From: Siphlonurus alternatus
Taxonomy: Eukaryota > Arthropoda > Insecta > Ephemeroptera > Siphlonuridae
Length of the DNA stretch: 64,000 bases
NCBI GenBank assembly: GCA_949825025.1
Contig: OX463780.1
Coordinates: 18,821,480 to 18,885,479, forward strand
Direction of reading: 5' to 3'
Shown: positions 41,098-52,780 of the stretch, one piece after another
Numbering within the stretch: position 1 is the stretch's first letter
How the letters are laid out: each line of letters begins with the position of its first letter
Made by a program: the position numbers and the translations under genes
Notes under the pieces: generated by a model
Database searches by the model: none
What the model was told of the DNA's origin: nothing
What the model saw: only the letters and a program-made list of their open reading frames with translations

Positions 41098-41462
41098 GTC
41101 AAGGTAAAGATAATACGCCCAATGTTAATAAAAATCCCATTCATGAAAATGATGAAAAAATTTATAATGTTCTCCTTTACATACCTTATCAGTAGGTAAA
41201 ATATCAAGTGTACAAAAACGAGCTAGTTTTCGAATTATTAATTTTTAAAGTTGACTAATTTAACATTGAAGTTTCATTTCTCCACATGTATGTTAAATTA
41301 GTCAACATAAAAAATTAATAACTCGAAAGCTAGCTCGTTTTTGTATACCTGATTTTTTCCTTACTGATAAGGTATGTAAAGGAGAACATTTTAATTTTTT
41401 TTTTTAATAACTTTCATGAATGGAATTTTTATTAACATTGGACGTATTATCTCTAACTTTAT
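41098..41462. mobile_element. Second long foldback element, about 365 bp
   Basis: Left-arm blocks AAGATAATACG, CCAATGTTAATAAAAAT, GTTCTCCTTTACATACCTTATC, ACGAGCTAG and GTTGACTAATTTAACA have complements in reverse order on the right. The arms are about 160 bp, and the unpaired centre near 41263-41292 is about 30 bp. Pairing may extend a little farther on both sides. It starts only about 200 bp after the previous foldback but shares no obvious sequence with it. No transposase frame. Confidence 0.9.
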
Positions 41463-42700
41463 TCAACACTGTCATGTAAACGTATAACTTATGAAAATGC
41501 CTTCTTATCCTGCTATACAGAAAAATGATGATATTAATCAGATCTTTTTGTTTTTGATATCCACCCTGTTTTTTTTTTGTTTTTTTTTTTTTCCAGTTCT
41601 TGTAAGATTAAGCGTGCAGCAGGTTTTGTGCGTGACTGCCACAAGATGGTAGCACGGTCGACGGTGATAATTAATCGAGTGTGTGAGAACAGCAGCAGTG
41701 AGATGATTGATGACAGGTAAGAACTTGCTACAAGAAGAAAAACAAGCAATTGTTGTCACGTATAACCACACATGTGTACAATTGACATGTAATCAAAATA
41801 TCTTTAACGTATATTCTGAAAAACCAATTCACATTTCAATGTAATGGAAATAAATTGCATGTTGACTATAGAAAAGAGTGTTGAGTATAAGATTTATTTA
41901 AAATGATTCATTTTTTTTCCAGTAAAAATTGGTTGATATTTAAAAATATTATTAATTGCTTCAATATGTACAAAAATTTTCCCCCTATAGTTCATTAGTC
42001 TCAATTAAATTCTAATACAATGTCATAATTTTCAATGACAACTGACAATTTTAAATAAATATTCCCTTGCGAATACGTTGTAAAATTATTGTACCCATCA
42101 TTTGTTTAGGTAGATTTTTGTACCATGCAAAAAATAAAACCATGACAACTTTTTTTGTTATGCATGTAAAATGAGTTATTACTTATATATTATTGCAATT
42201 CAGGGTTCATTAGTGTTTTATATTTAGAATAATTATACAGTATAAATTATATATTCAGTACCATGTATTTGCTATAGTAAAAGGGATAATAATTTACGGT
42301 TAATTATAAATTTACAGTGCACCCAATTTCAACACAGGAAATTCAGTGGAGAGATTATAAAATATTATTTATTTTATCGTTCAATGTCTGTTAAGCCATG
42401 AACTTGAAAACGTCCTGTCTTAACATTCTGTTCCTCCAATCCACTAAATACATTACAGTATACTATACTATCTTCACTTAAAAGGGTATTAAGTATCAGA
42501 AAAATTCGTTCTGAATATTGATTTTTACACTTTTATACAACCAACTTTTAGTACACCTTGGGAAGTCACAAGCGTTACTATGCATTCTCTGAGAAATAAA
42601 ACTTAATGAAAATTACAAATTTTTGGTTTTGTTCCCTCTCTCAAAATTTCGGATCCGCATTTCATTATCTCTTGTAGCTACAGCTCTAACATATGATGTA
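41463..42700. other. AT-rich stretch with one GC patch
   Basis: T runs near 41572-41592 are followed by a GC-richer patch at 41595-41720. Two overlapping minus-strand frames of 71-77 codons there lack recognisable domains. The rest is plain. Confidence 0.55.
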
Positions 42701-43015
42701 TTATAGGGGGTAACTTTCTTGGTGTCCCGAAGTGTACTTTATAAATCGCGGGTGTGACGTCAGTCCTTCACAGCCGTGATCTCTACTATATTATACGGAC
42801 TGAGTAAACTCAAGGTAATCTACTCTCGACGCCGATAAACCACGCCCGCTAAACTGTTGTGAATGGAGTCTCCCGCATCAGACATGAGAGAGGTACGCGG
42901 ATGTGCTCGACCTCGCCTCCTCCTCGATCGTCATAGCGGCGTCTCAGAGAAGAAAACCGCATCAAATTCTCGCACGTCGTCCGCTCGTCTGCAACATTTC
43001 TGTGGCGTACTTTTT
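42701..43015. promoter_or_regulatory. CpG-rich island with CRE and TATA-like word
   Basis: The densest run of CG dinucleotides in the window lies at about 42825-43005 (CGACGCCGAT, CACGCCCGC, CTCGATCGTC, AGCGGCGTC, CGCACGTCGTCCGCTCGTC). Upstream, TTTATAAATC (42738-42747) precedes TGACGTCA (42755-42762), and TCAGTCC overlaps its end. This could be a promoter with an untranslated or short first exon. The TATA-to-initiator distance of about 22 bp is short for a standard core promoter. Frames of 60 and 79 codons on opposite strands show no recognised domain. Confidence 0.3.
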
Positions 43016-44940
43016 GTATCATTTGATTCACTCTTCTTATTTCATTCTTTTGGAATTTTAATTATACACAAAATTTCATATTTAATTATGTGTTTGTTTT
43101 AGTACAAAAATCAATTTCCTAATTATCTCAGTTTCATTTATAATAATAACTATTAGAAAATTGAGTTTACTTGCATGAGAATATAATTATCTGCAAACTG
43201 ATCTTCTGCATTGCGTATATAGACAACGTTGACAAAAAACAGCAGGTTACTTTGTTGTTACTTTAATCGTGTTAATTTTGTGTATTATCTGATGTATGAT
43301 AATATACTATACAACCTTAAATTTTACTGAAATTTTTTAACCCTCCCTAGTCTCTACACTGGATTAAAAGAGCAATATGTTATAATATATATCTTGGGAC
43401 AATAAATTAAAGGACATTATACAGCCTTCTTCACACAACTTGGATTTACGACTTAAAATTGCAAATAAAAAGACAATCCCATGTATAAATGAGCTTAACA
43501 TATGAACACAATAAAATATTTATTCTTAGCTTGTATATTTTTCTTTATGAATTGTTAAATACTTTCTACACAAAAGGAAAATATTTATGAGTTAACTATC
43601 TTTAGTTTTATTTAACATTTTTTTTTCTAAACAAAAAAACACACATTATTTATTCATCAATTGTATAATGCATTCACATGTATACATTTTTTTTTCTTTC
43701 TAAAACTTATAATAATTTAAAACAAAAGAATGGCGATTTAGTAAAGTAAGGGCGAGAGAAAAGAGACAACATGCAAGTTAGAATGATTCATTTCCATTCT
43801 CTTTTGTTTGTTAATGTTTTAGTATTCACTTAAACACGGCACGCCCATATCCACAACTAACTACAAGTAGCTGGTGAGCCATCAACGCTCAGTATAACCA
43901 CCGCTGACTGTGTCGCTGCTAACCCGGGACAATAACATCAAAATTATTATGTGTATGAGGGATACAAAAATACACTGAAAAAACATTACAATTGCCCGCG
44001 ATATTTAAGTACGTATTTCCTCAGTGTGACAATATTTTGGACTGATATCGGAAACACAGACGAAAGACAATAAATTTAATATGCTAATAAGCCATTATAA
44101 AGATGATTGTATTTCTTACGTACATAACAATTATTACATTCTTGTCTTCTCTATATGGTATGTAATGTAAACAATTTTACAAACATTTTATAAATTTGCA
44201 AATTTCCTTATACAGTATATAATGATAATTAAATATAATTATGAATTACTTGCATAGTTACAAGACATTTTTTTTTTTATTATTATATAAGTGTATTATA
44301 ATTTTATAATATTCAAGTAAGCCATAAAGGCACACATTATGTGTAATAGTAATTTCAAACTTCGCGTATATGATGATATGCCGCATGAATTAACAGTGGT
44401 ATTATATTAATGTCATCCAGGATTTTTTATCCGTGTATAATAATAAAAGTCAGCATAATGACAAGGTTATCCTACTGCTGGCTTATATATAGTATATACA
44501 TGTCTGTTTTACTATATCAGACAAGCAATTATGCCGCTATAAAACTAAATATAATATATAAAAAAAAAAGAAGCAGGATCTTTGTGTCATATAGTTAATA
44601 TTTTATTTATGTGACAAAAATTCAATTTAATTTAACACCTTAACAATAAAATGTAGTATTTTATATAGTAACGTAAAAGTGTCGCATTGCGGATCAACAT
44701 ATATGTGTGTATATTGTTTTTATCTTAATTAAGTATAGTGATATTATCTTTAAATTGTCACCTGGACACAATGTTGATGTAGGAACTTATGGATATACAT
44801 TGTATAATATTTTATTTTTTATATTAGCACAAAAACGTCTAATGCATATAATTGCTAACTATTTTCTTAAGCTCAATGTAATTATGAACATCCGCAAATA
44901 TTTTAACCTTCCTCAATTACTGGAGATACAACTATACAGT
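43016..44940. other. AT-rich stretch
   Basis: A short GC-richer patch at 43830-43935 (ends AACCCGGG). No gene recognised. Confidence 0.6.
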
Positions 44941-44942
44941 AT

Positions 44943-45077
44943 AGCCGGTATTACACGTTACAATTTTTCTAACTATTGCATACAATTTTTCCTTTCAAGA
45001 AAACTTGAACCCCGTTTGTTTGTATGGAGATGAAATTTTCTTGCAAGAAAAAATTGTATGGTGTAATGCAGGCTTAA
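44943..45077. mobile_element. MITE, AGCCGGTATTACA family, copy 1
   Basis: Begins AGCCGGTATTACACGTTACA and ends GTGTAATGCAGGCTT, with imperfect terminal inverted repeats and inner pairing (TACAATTTTTCC against GAAAAAATTGTA). The central block from TTGAACCCCGTTTG to GAAATTTTC is inverted relative to copy 2 at 45275. No coding capacity. Confidence 0.88.
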
Positions 45078-45090
45078 GAGATAAACATAG

Positions 45091-45230
45091 TGAGCGCGAT
45101 TCACGAAGCAGTTAACTAGGTTTCTAGCCACGTTTAGCTTAAACACGTTTAACTAGGTAGTTTAACACGAAAAACAGGTATAGTTAAACGTGGTTATAAA
45201 CCTGGCTAACTGATTCGTGAATCGCACCCA
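45091..45230. mobile_element. MITE with GCGATTCACGAA ends, 140 bp
   Basis: Left end TGAGCGCGATTCACGAAGCA, right end TGATTCGTGAATCGCACCCA. The arms pair over about 45 bp through CAGTTAACTAGGTTT and CCACGTTTA blocks. It lies between the two AGCCGGTATTACA elements with 13 and 44 bp of spacing. Confidence 0.88.
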
Positions 45231-45274
45231 GTATTTTTGTGGCAGGCAGAACTATAGCTGCACCTATAGTCTAA

Positions 45275-45432
45275 AGCTGGTATTACACGTTACAATTTTT
45301 CTAACTATATTGAATACAATTTTTCCTTACAAGAAAATTTCATCTCCATACAAACAAATGGAGTTCAAATTTTCTTGTAAGGAAAAATTGTATACAATAA
45401 TCAGAAAAATTGTATCTTGTAATACCGGCTTA
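45275..45432. mobile_element. MITE, AGCCGGTATTACA family, copy 2
   Basis: Begins AGCTGGTATTACACGTTACA and ends TTGTAATACCGGCTT. Inner arms TACAATTTTTCCTTACAAGA and its complement are nearly perfect. It keeps a complete right terminus that copy 1 has in decayed form, and its central loop block is inverted relative to copy 1. Confidence 0.92.
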
Positions 45433-46488
45433 AGACATGACAGAAAATTTTGAGTTCACCACACTCCCATGAAACTCCCACAAACAGAGTAAGGGTCAAG
45501 CTCGTGCTGTCCTGAGGTATACTGCACCCTTACGTTTTTATCCACCTTTCATTTCTTCATCAGTATACAGGGACAATCAGAGGTGGGGTTGAATTTTAGG
45601 AGAGCTTATAGAGGAACAAGTCACGACTGACTGTAATTGAACTACCCCTATTATTAAGAAGCAATGACAATGCTGGATAATGGTGGCAGGGTCTTAAAAT
45701 TTATAATGCAAAGAATTACGCTTTGATACCTAATTCACTTCACATAAATATGATTTTGGTGATATAAAATAATATTTGTTGATTATGTGAAACATTTCAT
45801 ATTTTTTTACATTGCTAACTGGATTTTAATGTGATATTTTTTTTCCTCGAAGATATTATAGTTATTAAATGGTTTCATAGTATATAAAAAAAAAATTATC
45901 ATCTCACCATCGATGTAAATTATTGCAAATATAATTAAAATGTTACATTAAAATTATAATATTTTTTTATTTATTTTATATAATAATAAAAAAATAAAAT
46001 ATTATACTTGATTAAAAATGACGTCATTTATCCATTAGTTGATTTGATAAATTTTACTGCTAAATTGTATGTTGTTAAAATTGACGACTAACAATCGATT
46101 TTTGAAGGGAGGAGCGGTTTCATTGTTGTTCGTAATATAACAGCACGAAGGCGGGTTTGTTTTGTGGACTGCATAAGCAAACAAATTTTGAGGCGCCACC
46201 AAAGTACGTGACGCTGCACATACACGCAACAACCTGCGAATTAAACTTGAAATTTAGTTAACGTCGAGTGTATAATGAAGCTACCATGAATGCAAAACTA
46301 AAATATAATTACAGCACAAAATTAGTTTACCTTATTTACTCTTGAAATGTGTACTGTTGTATATTATATAGAGAGAGTAAAATTATTTTAATGTTGATTG
46401 ATGCAATAATCATTTACGTACGTTATCCAGGCGCGGATCCAGAAAAAAAAATCTGGGAGTGCTCTCTTTATAAATTCTATAAGGTAAG
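45433..46488. other. AT-rich stretch ending in a possible hAT terminus
   Basis: TGACGTCA occurs at 46019-46026. CAGGCGCGGATCCAG at 46429-46443, followed by an A run, resembles the end of another hAT-type element. No partner terminus was found beyond the foldback, so a disrupted element is possible but unproven. Confidence 0.4.
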
Positions 46489-46634
46489 CGGACCAAATAC
46501 CCCCGGACGAAATACCCCCGGACCAAATATCCCCGCCCAGACCGGACGAAATACCCCCGGACGAAATACCCCCGGACGAAATATCCCCGGACGAAATACT
46601 CCCGGACGAAATACCCCCGGACGAAATACCCCCT
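46489..46634. repeat. Left array of nine 15-bp units
   Basis: Consensus CGGACGAAATACCCC, with units 1 and 3 reading GGACCAAATA and some units having ATATCCC or ATACTCC. One 9-bp interruption (GCCCAGACC) follows unit 3. Because 15 is divisible by three, frames stay open as Pro-Gly-Arg-Asn-Thr pentapeptides. I take the 96-codon frame as an artefact. Confidence 0.95.
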
Positions 46635-47206
46635 TGTAAGTGGAGAGGGGCGGGTGACCGACGCGGGAGGGGAAGTTGACTTTATTTATAGTCTGTTTTT
46701 CTGTCGTTTGTCTGACGTCACGCGCGTCGTATTAAAGAAGGAAGTTAGTAACGTTAGGCCAATACGTTATGCATTAATTTATCATATCATTCATATCGAA
46801 TTAAAATTATTGTGTAATAAATTTTGATACGATACATTTTATGCATGTTGATTATTAGTGTTTATTGCATTTTTTTTTTAGATTTCTTTGAAACTAAAAA
46901 TTTTCAAAATCATTTCTATATAATTTTTTAACTTTAAAAAAAAAAAATCATTAAATTTTTTTAGTGTAATTTTTTATTCTGATTCGATTGGTATAGGTCT
47001 GAAAATGCAATATTTTTTATTGTTTTTGGTTCCCCGGTGCTATAGGTGCCGTGAACACTTAACGTAGCATGTGTACCCCTCCTGAAGAAACTTAATTTTC
47101 TTGTTGTTCTATTTATTTCCTTATTTATTCCTTCTTTTTCTATTTATATACGTTGGCACCAAAGCCCGAATTCAATGCGTACATCTATAGGTGTGCCCTT
47201 AGCGAT

Positions 47207-47440
47207 TTGAGCAAAGCCCGAAATTAACAAATATTTTGGGCTTTGCTCATATAAATTTGAACATTTCTAGAAGTGCTCAAATCGAAAAAAGCAAACCCCG
47301 ACGTGAAGTTTCATTTCGGGGTTTGCTCATTTAAATTTGATCATTTCTAGAAGTGCTCAACTCGAAAAATACAAACCCTGTCGAGAAGCTTTATTTTGGG
47401 CTTTGCTCACTGTTTTGATCATTTCTAGAAGTGCTTAAAG
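47207..47440. repeat. Left array of three roughly 80-bp units
   Basis: TTTCTAGAAGTGCT recurs at 47264, 47344 and 47422 (spacing 80 and 78). Between them lie segments ending in GGGCTTTGCTC or GGGTTTGCTC. The first part, GAGCAAAGCCC to GGGCTTTGCTC, is a hairpin. TTCTAGAA is a two-site heat-shock-element-like palindrome, but a function is speculative. Confidence 0.92.
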
Positions 47441-47810
47441 CAAAGTGAAAAATAATAATTGGAAATTGTGCCGTATTATATAATAGTAATAATTTGTAAT
47501 AAATAATTAAAACAATAAAATATTGTGAATTTAATAATATTTTAATTACATCACTTTTTTAAATAAGTAACAAAAATACAAATTTAGTATTATAGCGTGT
47601 ATATTATTTTTTTATTAAAATATTTCTTTCTGTTTTATTCAAGTCATACTGAAAAATACGATTTTGTCACACTTTTTATATTAATATTGTATGTCAGTTA
47701 ATTTAAATAAATTTTTTACAGCTGATATATTATAAAATCATTTTAACTTAATTTACAGAACTTGGTAAGAAGCAAAGAGCTCCTCAAGATAGTACCAAAC
47801 CTACTAATTT

Positions 47811-48122
<312 letters not shown>

Positions 48123-48223
48123 TTATTAAACTTGATTATTACCTGATCTTATTATTACCTGAACTTGACTTATTTTTGCAGGGCTTACTATCATGGCATT
48201 TTAAATTTCATCTAAATTTTTTC

Positions 48224-48334
48224 TTAATTTGCACAACATGTTTTAGATTGACAACCTTTCTTGCAGTTGCAAAACACAAAACCTGGCTTTGAATTTGCTA
48301 ATGCCGCTGCTGATCTGAGACACTCTTTTCTTTG
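48224..48334 (-). pseudogene. Decayed Cys-rich transposon-type reading frame
   Basis: In the foldback centre, a minus-strand frame of 36 codons contains CNCKKGCQSKTC (about residues 22-33), preceded by RKECLRSAAALAN and KPGF. A C-x-C-K-x-G-C-x4-C pattern is, from memory, typical of Cys-rich segments in uncharacterised mobile-element proteins of arthropods and other invertebrates. Just upstream, a second frame shifted by one base (48335-48380) reads ADEQFLSSDDVPHMT. It begins after a good splice-acceptor-like TGAATTTCAG (48390-48381), so a terminal exon with a frameshift is plausible. Stops follow soon after the Cys motif. This may be the last trace of the element's own protein; the family is not identified. 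Confidence 0.4.
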
Positions 48335-48687
48335 TCATGTGTGGTACGTCGTCTGAACTTAGAAATTGTTCATCTGCAACCTGAAATTCAATGCTAGAGT
48401 ATAATTGTAATCATACCCTTTAATTATAAAAAAATGATAATAATAAAAAAAATTAAAAGTGTCTCTCATTGTCAGTGTGAAAAAATCGTATTTTTTCAAT
48501 ATGACTTGAATAATACAGAAAGAAATGTTTTAATAAAAAAAAAATACTATACACGCTATTAATGTTAAATTTGTATTTTTATCAATAAATTAAAAAAGTG
48601 ATATAATTAAAAAATTCTTAAATTTACATTACTTTATTATTTATTGCTATAATACGGCACAATTTCCAATTATTATTTTTTATTTTG

Positions 48688-48925
48688 CTTTGAGCACTTC
48701 TAGAAATGATCAAAACTGTGAGCAAAGCCCGAAATAAAAATTATCGTCGGGGTTGCTTTTTTCGAGTTGGGCACTTCTAGAAATGATCAAATTTAAATGA
48801 GCAAAGCCCGATATAAAACTTCTCGTCGGGGATTGCTTTTTTCGATTTGAGCACTTCTAGAAATGTTCAAATTTAAATGAGCAAAGCCCGAAATTAACTA
48901 ATACTTCGGGCTTTGCTGAAATCGC
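48688..48925. repeat. Right array of three roughly 80-bp units (inverted)
   Basis: AGCACTTCTAGAAA or GGCACTTCTAGAAA at about 48692, 48771 and 48850, in mirror order to the left array, ending with the GAGCAAAGCCCGAAA...TTCGGGCTTTGCT hairpin. Confidence 0.92.
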
Positions 48926-49298
48926 TAGGGGCACATCTAGGTTTAAAAACCTAAAATCGTTTAAACAACTTCAAAATCTTGTTGCAAAACGCTGAGACAA
49001 TTGCCGCACAATCAAAGTAAAAGCATATAGCATATACAAAAATCGTTTGTTTGCGGCACAATTTTGAGTATGTTTTGGTATAATAAAATTAAAGACGCAA
49101 TTTGAGATCTTGATACGGCATTAACTATAAATATACTTTGAATATTATATGATATATAATTGTTGTGAAAAATGGCGTTACTATAACTTCCTTCTTTAAT
49201 ACGACGCGCGTGACGTCAGAAAAACGACAGAAAAACAGACTTTATAAATAAAGTCGACTTCCCCTCCCGTGTTGGTCGCCCGCCCCTCTACACTTACA

Positions 49299-49444
49299 AG
49301 GGGGTATTTCGTCCGGGGGTATTTCGTCCGGGAGTATTTCGTCCGGGGATATTTCGTCCGGGAGTATTTCGTCCGGGGGTATTTCGTCCGGTCCGGGCGG
49401 GGATATTTGGTCCGGGGGTATTTCGTCCGGGGGTATTTGGTCCG
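49299..49444. repeat. Right array of nine 15-bp units (inverted)
   Basis: Units GGGGGTATTTCGTCC with variants GGGAG, GGGGA and TTTGG. Read from the outside, the variant order and the 9-bp interruption mirror the left array, except that the fifth unit has ACTCCC on this side. The 89-codon frame (Arg-Gly-Tyr-Phe-Val repeats) is an artefact. Confidence 0.95.
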
Positions 49445-52343
49445 TGATTCCTTTATAAAGCCAATGTTGAAAAAAAAATTTAGAGTGGGAGAAATGAATA
49501 AAGAAGTTAATTTTTTCAGATCAATTACATTAAAATAAAAATAAAAGTTAAATTAGTTACCAATAAATTTTCAAACTCCATGATCATGCTATATTTGCTT
49601 TGCGGTTTCATAATTATATATAATCGTCAAATTTGCAATCAGATATAGTATCAGTCTTTTAATTATTGTGAATGTATAATTAAATTTTTATAGCATGATT
49701 TATTTTTATATATTATCATTATTATTTTTTTCATATTTAAATATTTCTTCCAACATTATAATTTTTTTTAACCTAGAGTGGAAAACCATTCAGCCACCTA
49801 GTTAATAATAAACAATAATTCCAGAAGATTAGTCGAGCGAGTCTGTTGAGACCAGACCTACATCCGGCCTCGTATTATATTTTATGTATTTGTGCAATTT
49901 ATGCACACCAGCTTCCTTGCTTGACGTGGCAGGAAGGAAGTTTTTATTTTTTTTTGTTTTTTTCTAAAAAAACACACTGTTCCTGTAACAATTTAATGTA
50001 ACCTTTAAAGTTATATATCCCTAACTAAATAGATGGTTGCATAGTGTGAAAGCTGTCACAAAGAATAGTATGTTCTAGACTATAGTAATGTATAATATAT
50101 AACATTAAATTTGTATAATGTTTATAAATGCAAAAATTTGGGAGTTTAATCCTCTTATAATTTTTTGTATGACTGACGTGTATTCTATTTTTAACTGCAT
50201 CTAGTTTAGACCCACGTTTATAGATAGTATAATATAAGCTACATTTGCAAAAGTTTATATAAATTTTGTTATATTTGAGAAAAGTATGGTGTTAATTATA
50301 ATAATATATCTTAAATAATGATCTTCAATTTGTTTGTACTGTCTATTTTTGATTATAAATACAAATATTGTTAAGTAGAATTTTGCGAGATCATATTATA
50401 TATAAGGAAGTTTCATAAATTTACATTATAATCAAAAATAAATTTCTATGAATCACTTTTTTATAAGAGTACTGTAATATTACTGTCCTTATATTTTTTT
50501 TTACTTAAACTGTAATCTGGTCTTTAAAAAGTTTTACTGCGGTGAAATAAAATCGAATGAAATAGAAAGCGAGAGAAAAATAAAAAGAGATAAAAAAAAT
50601 ATTTTTTGGAGCAAAAGAGCTCGTAGTTGGAGGCAATTCCAACGGAATGTTGCGAGGAGTCTTTCAAGTGGACCTTTGTATTCCAGTCAGAGTCTTTTCA
50701 CCATCCCTTTGGCTGACCAGCACTCTGAAACTACATCCAAAATAAAGACGTCAAACTCAAAATTCTTAAGTAATATATTTCTTAGGTAAGTACGGGCTAT
50801 TCACAGAAGAAAGAAAAAAAAATAAAAAATTTTTAGGACTTAGGATTGAGAATAAAGAATAATTGGGTCTAACTCCACACACATATTATAGAAAAAATTA
50901 AAGCAACCCTTTAAATTTTGACCTATATATAGTACATCTAGTGATCTAGGGAAGATTTTAATATATATATGATAAATTATTACAAATTGGTTAGCACTGA
51001 ATAACATTGTAACTATGTAATACTTATTTTTTAATACGTATAATGATTATTATGAATATGCAGTATATAGGGCAGGCCCACGTGATGTCACTGCAACGCA
51101 TATTGCATACTTTACAAGAGCCTGCCGTGCAATAATGTTGTGTTATCAGCAGCCGCATCATCAGCGTGTATAAGGGGAGAAAATGTAGAAAAAAAAAATA
51201 CATTTTTATCGTTTCCATATTTTACCATCTACTAGTTTATGAAGAATACACAAACTACAGTTTTGTGTCCTTAAATAATTATACCTGGCAACAAATTAAA
51301 TTTTTCTAACTTTTTTTTTTATTTTATTATTATTTTTTTTCCATTGGTTTTAAGCGTACGGTATGACAACAGTAGTATAGAGGAAGGGAAAGGAGGTAAA
51401 CAGCTGAACGTTATCCTGTAAGTAGGCAACCCAACAATCTCGTGGCGCTGCCCTATAATTATAACGTTTGGTGTACGCTTACTCTCACAATTGTCAGATG
51501 TATGGATGCATATAAGTGTAGTATGTACAGTACGTACATGCGCATGGTTGAAATCCACAGTGGTTGATAATTAGCAAGACTGGGTATATACGTGGTCGTT
51601 ATTCAATATAACAGTTAAAAAAAATAAACAAAAAATACACTTTATACTGTATAAATGTATGAGTTTTCTTTTTATGTTGTTAAAATCATAAATCTTATTT
51701 TTGAATGGTAATAATTTCTGGTTTACTTAACTTTATAGATCATTAAATTTCACTATTGTAGTGCAAATAGACCATTTAATGTGACGCTAAATAAAGTAGA
51801 GAAATATTTAAATGAAAGCAAAAAAGTAACTGGAAGGTCATAAAATACCAACACGTATTTTGTGTCTAAAACTCCAACGATCTGTCTTCTACAGCTGTTA
51901 GGGGACTTTTTTTAATGTGAAAAAAAAAAAAAAAAAATTAAAGCAAGCAATTTATATTATATATTTTTTTAAAGTCAATTGACATTACTAACAGTACGTT
52001 AAATTGCGTAAGCATTTAGTTACATAGTTTTATTCTTAAAAACATTAATATAATAATAATAAAAAAACAATAAAATTTTCAACGTTATGGCGTGGGAAAT
52101 GGCACAAAATGTTGACATTACATTCAATACATTGCTCAACCAGAAAACCATCACACAGATGTTCGACAACTTACAACTACGAGTTTACTTGTTCATGCAC
52201 GCATTCTTACAATTTATTTTTAAAGTACTGTTTCTTTCTTTTTATCTATATAAAATATAATTCCTTTTATCTCATTATTTCCATTAGTTTCAAAGCTTTA
52301 TTTTAAACAAGTCTTTTTCAATGTATTAAGCGTAGAGTTAAGT
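49445..52343. other. AT-rich stretch with small GC patches
   Basis: GC-richer patches lie at about 50610-50730, 51055-51180 and 51350-51560. No ORF with a recognised domain. An A run lies at 51920-51937, close to a GCAAGCAA word (51943-51950). Confidence 0.55.
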
Positions 52344-52366
52344 AAAAAAAAAAAAAAAAAAAAAAA
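52344..52366. repeat. Poly-A run (23)
   Basis: A run followed by GACAGAGAGACAGACAGACAG and then the (GA)n tract. Confidence 0.97.
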
Positions 52367-52389
52367 GAGTAAAAGACAGAGAGACAGAC

Positions 52390-52393
<4 letters not shown>

Positions 52394-52478
<85 letters not shown>
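52394..52478. repeat. (GA)n microsatellite, about 42 units
   Basis: Perfect GA tract, preceded by short GACA units at about 52376-52393. Confidence 0.98.
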
Positions 52479-52480
<2 letters not shown>

Positions 52481-52539
52481 CCTGCTTCTGTAAGTTCAAT
52501 CGCTATAGTTACAATGTATAAGTACATTTATATGGAAGG

Positions 52540-52780
52540 ATGAAACGCGAGGAAGAGAGAGATGGCTAGTCAAGCATGCTGCTTCATTTGTCTTTGTCGC
52601 GGGGGTATATAGCGCTGCTGCCCGCGTTATAGTGAGAAGGCCATGGGGGCATCAGTAGCGAGTGTGCGGGGATTACGCAGTAGCGGCCCAGTGTCAGTAA
52701 TTCATGCAGTGAAGGGTGGCTGCTGGCACCGGAGAAAGGCTTACACTGGAGGAGAAAGGAAGAACAGGGAAAAATATATA
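52540..52780. promoter_or_regulatory. GC-rich island near a (GA)n tract
   Basis: One of the most GC-rich blocks of the window (CGCGGGGGTATATAGCGCTGCTGCCCGCG, AGTAGCGGCCCAGTG, GGCTGCTGGCACCGG). GGTATATAGCGC resembles a TATA element but no clear initiator was fixed. It could be an untranslated exon, promoter or enhancer; no long ORF is present. Confidence 0.3.

Noticed and set aside
42863..43102. 79-codon plus-strand protein in the CpG-rich island
   Set aside because: Stop directly before the ATG, no domain, and an equally open frame on the other strand; kept only as a possible promoter region.
46429..46443. CAGGCGCGGATCCAG as the end of a complete hAT element enclosing the foldback
   Set aside because: No matching right terminus or 8-bp duplication was found beyond 49444; noted only as a possible solo end.
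46489..46634. CRISPR-like array
   Set aside because: Units are contiguous 15-mers with no unique spacers, in animal DNA.
46349..46639. 96-codon Pro-Gly-Arg-Asn-Thr frame as a repeat protein
   Set aside because: It reads through a 15-bp tandem array that is mirrored on the other side in an unrelated peptide; best explained as transposon terminus.
49269..49538. 89-codon Arg-Gly-Tyr-Phe-Val frame
   Set aside because: Same reason: the inverted copy of the 15-bp array.
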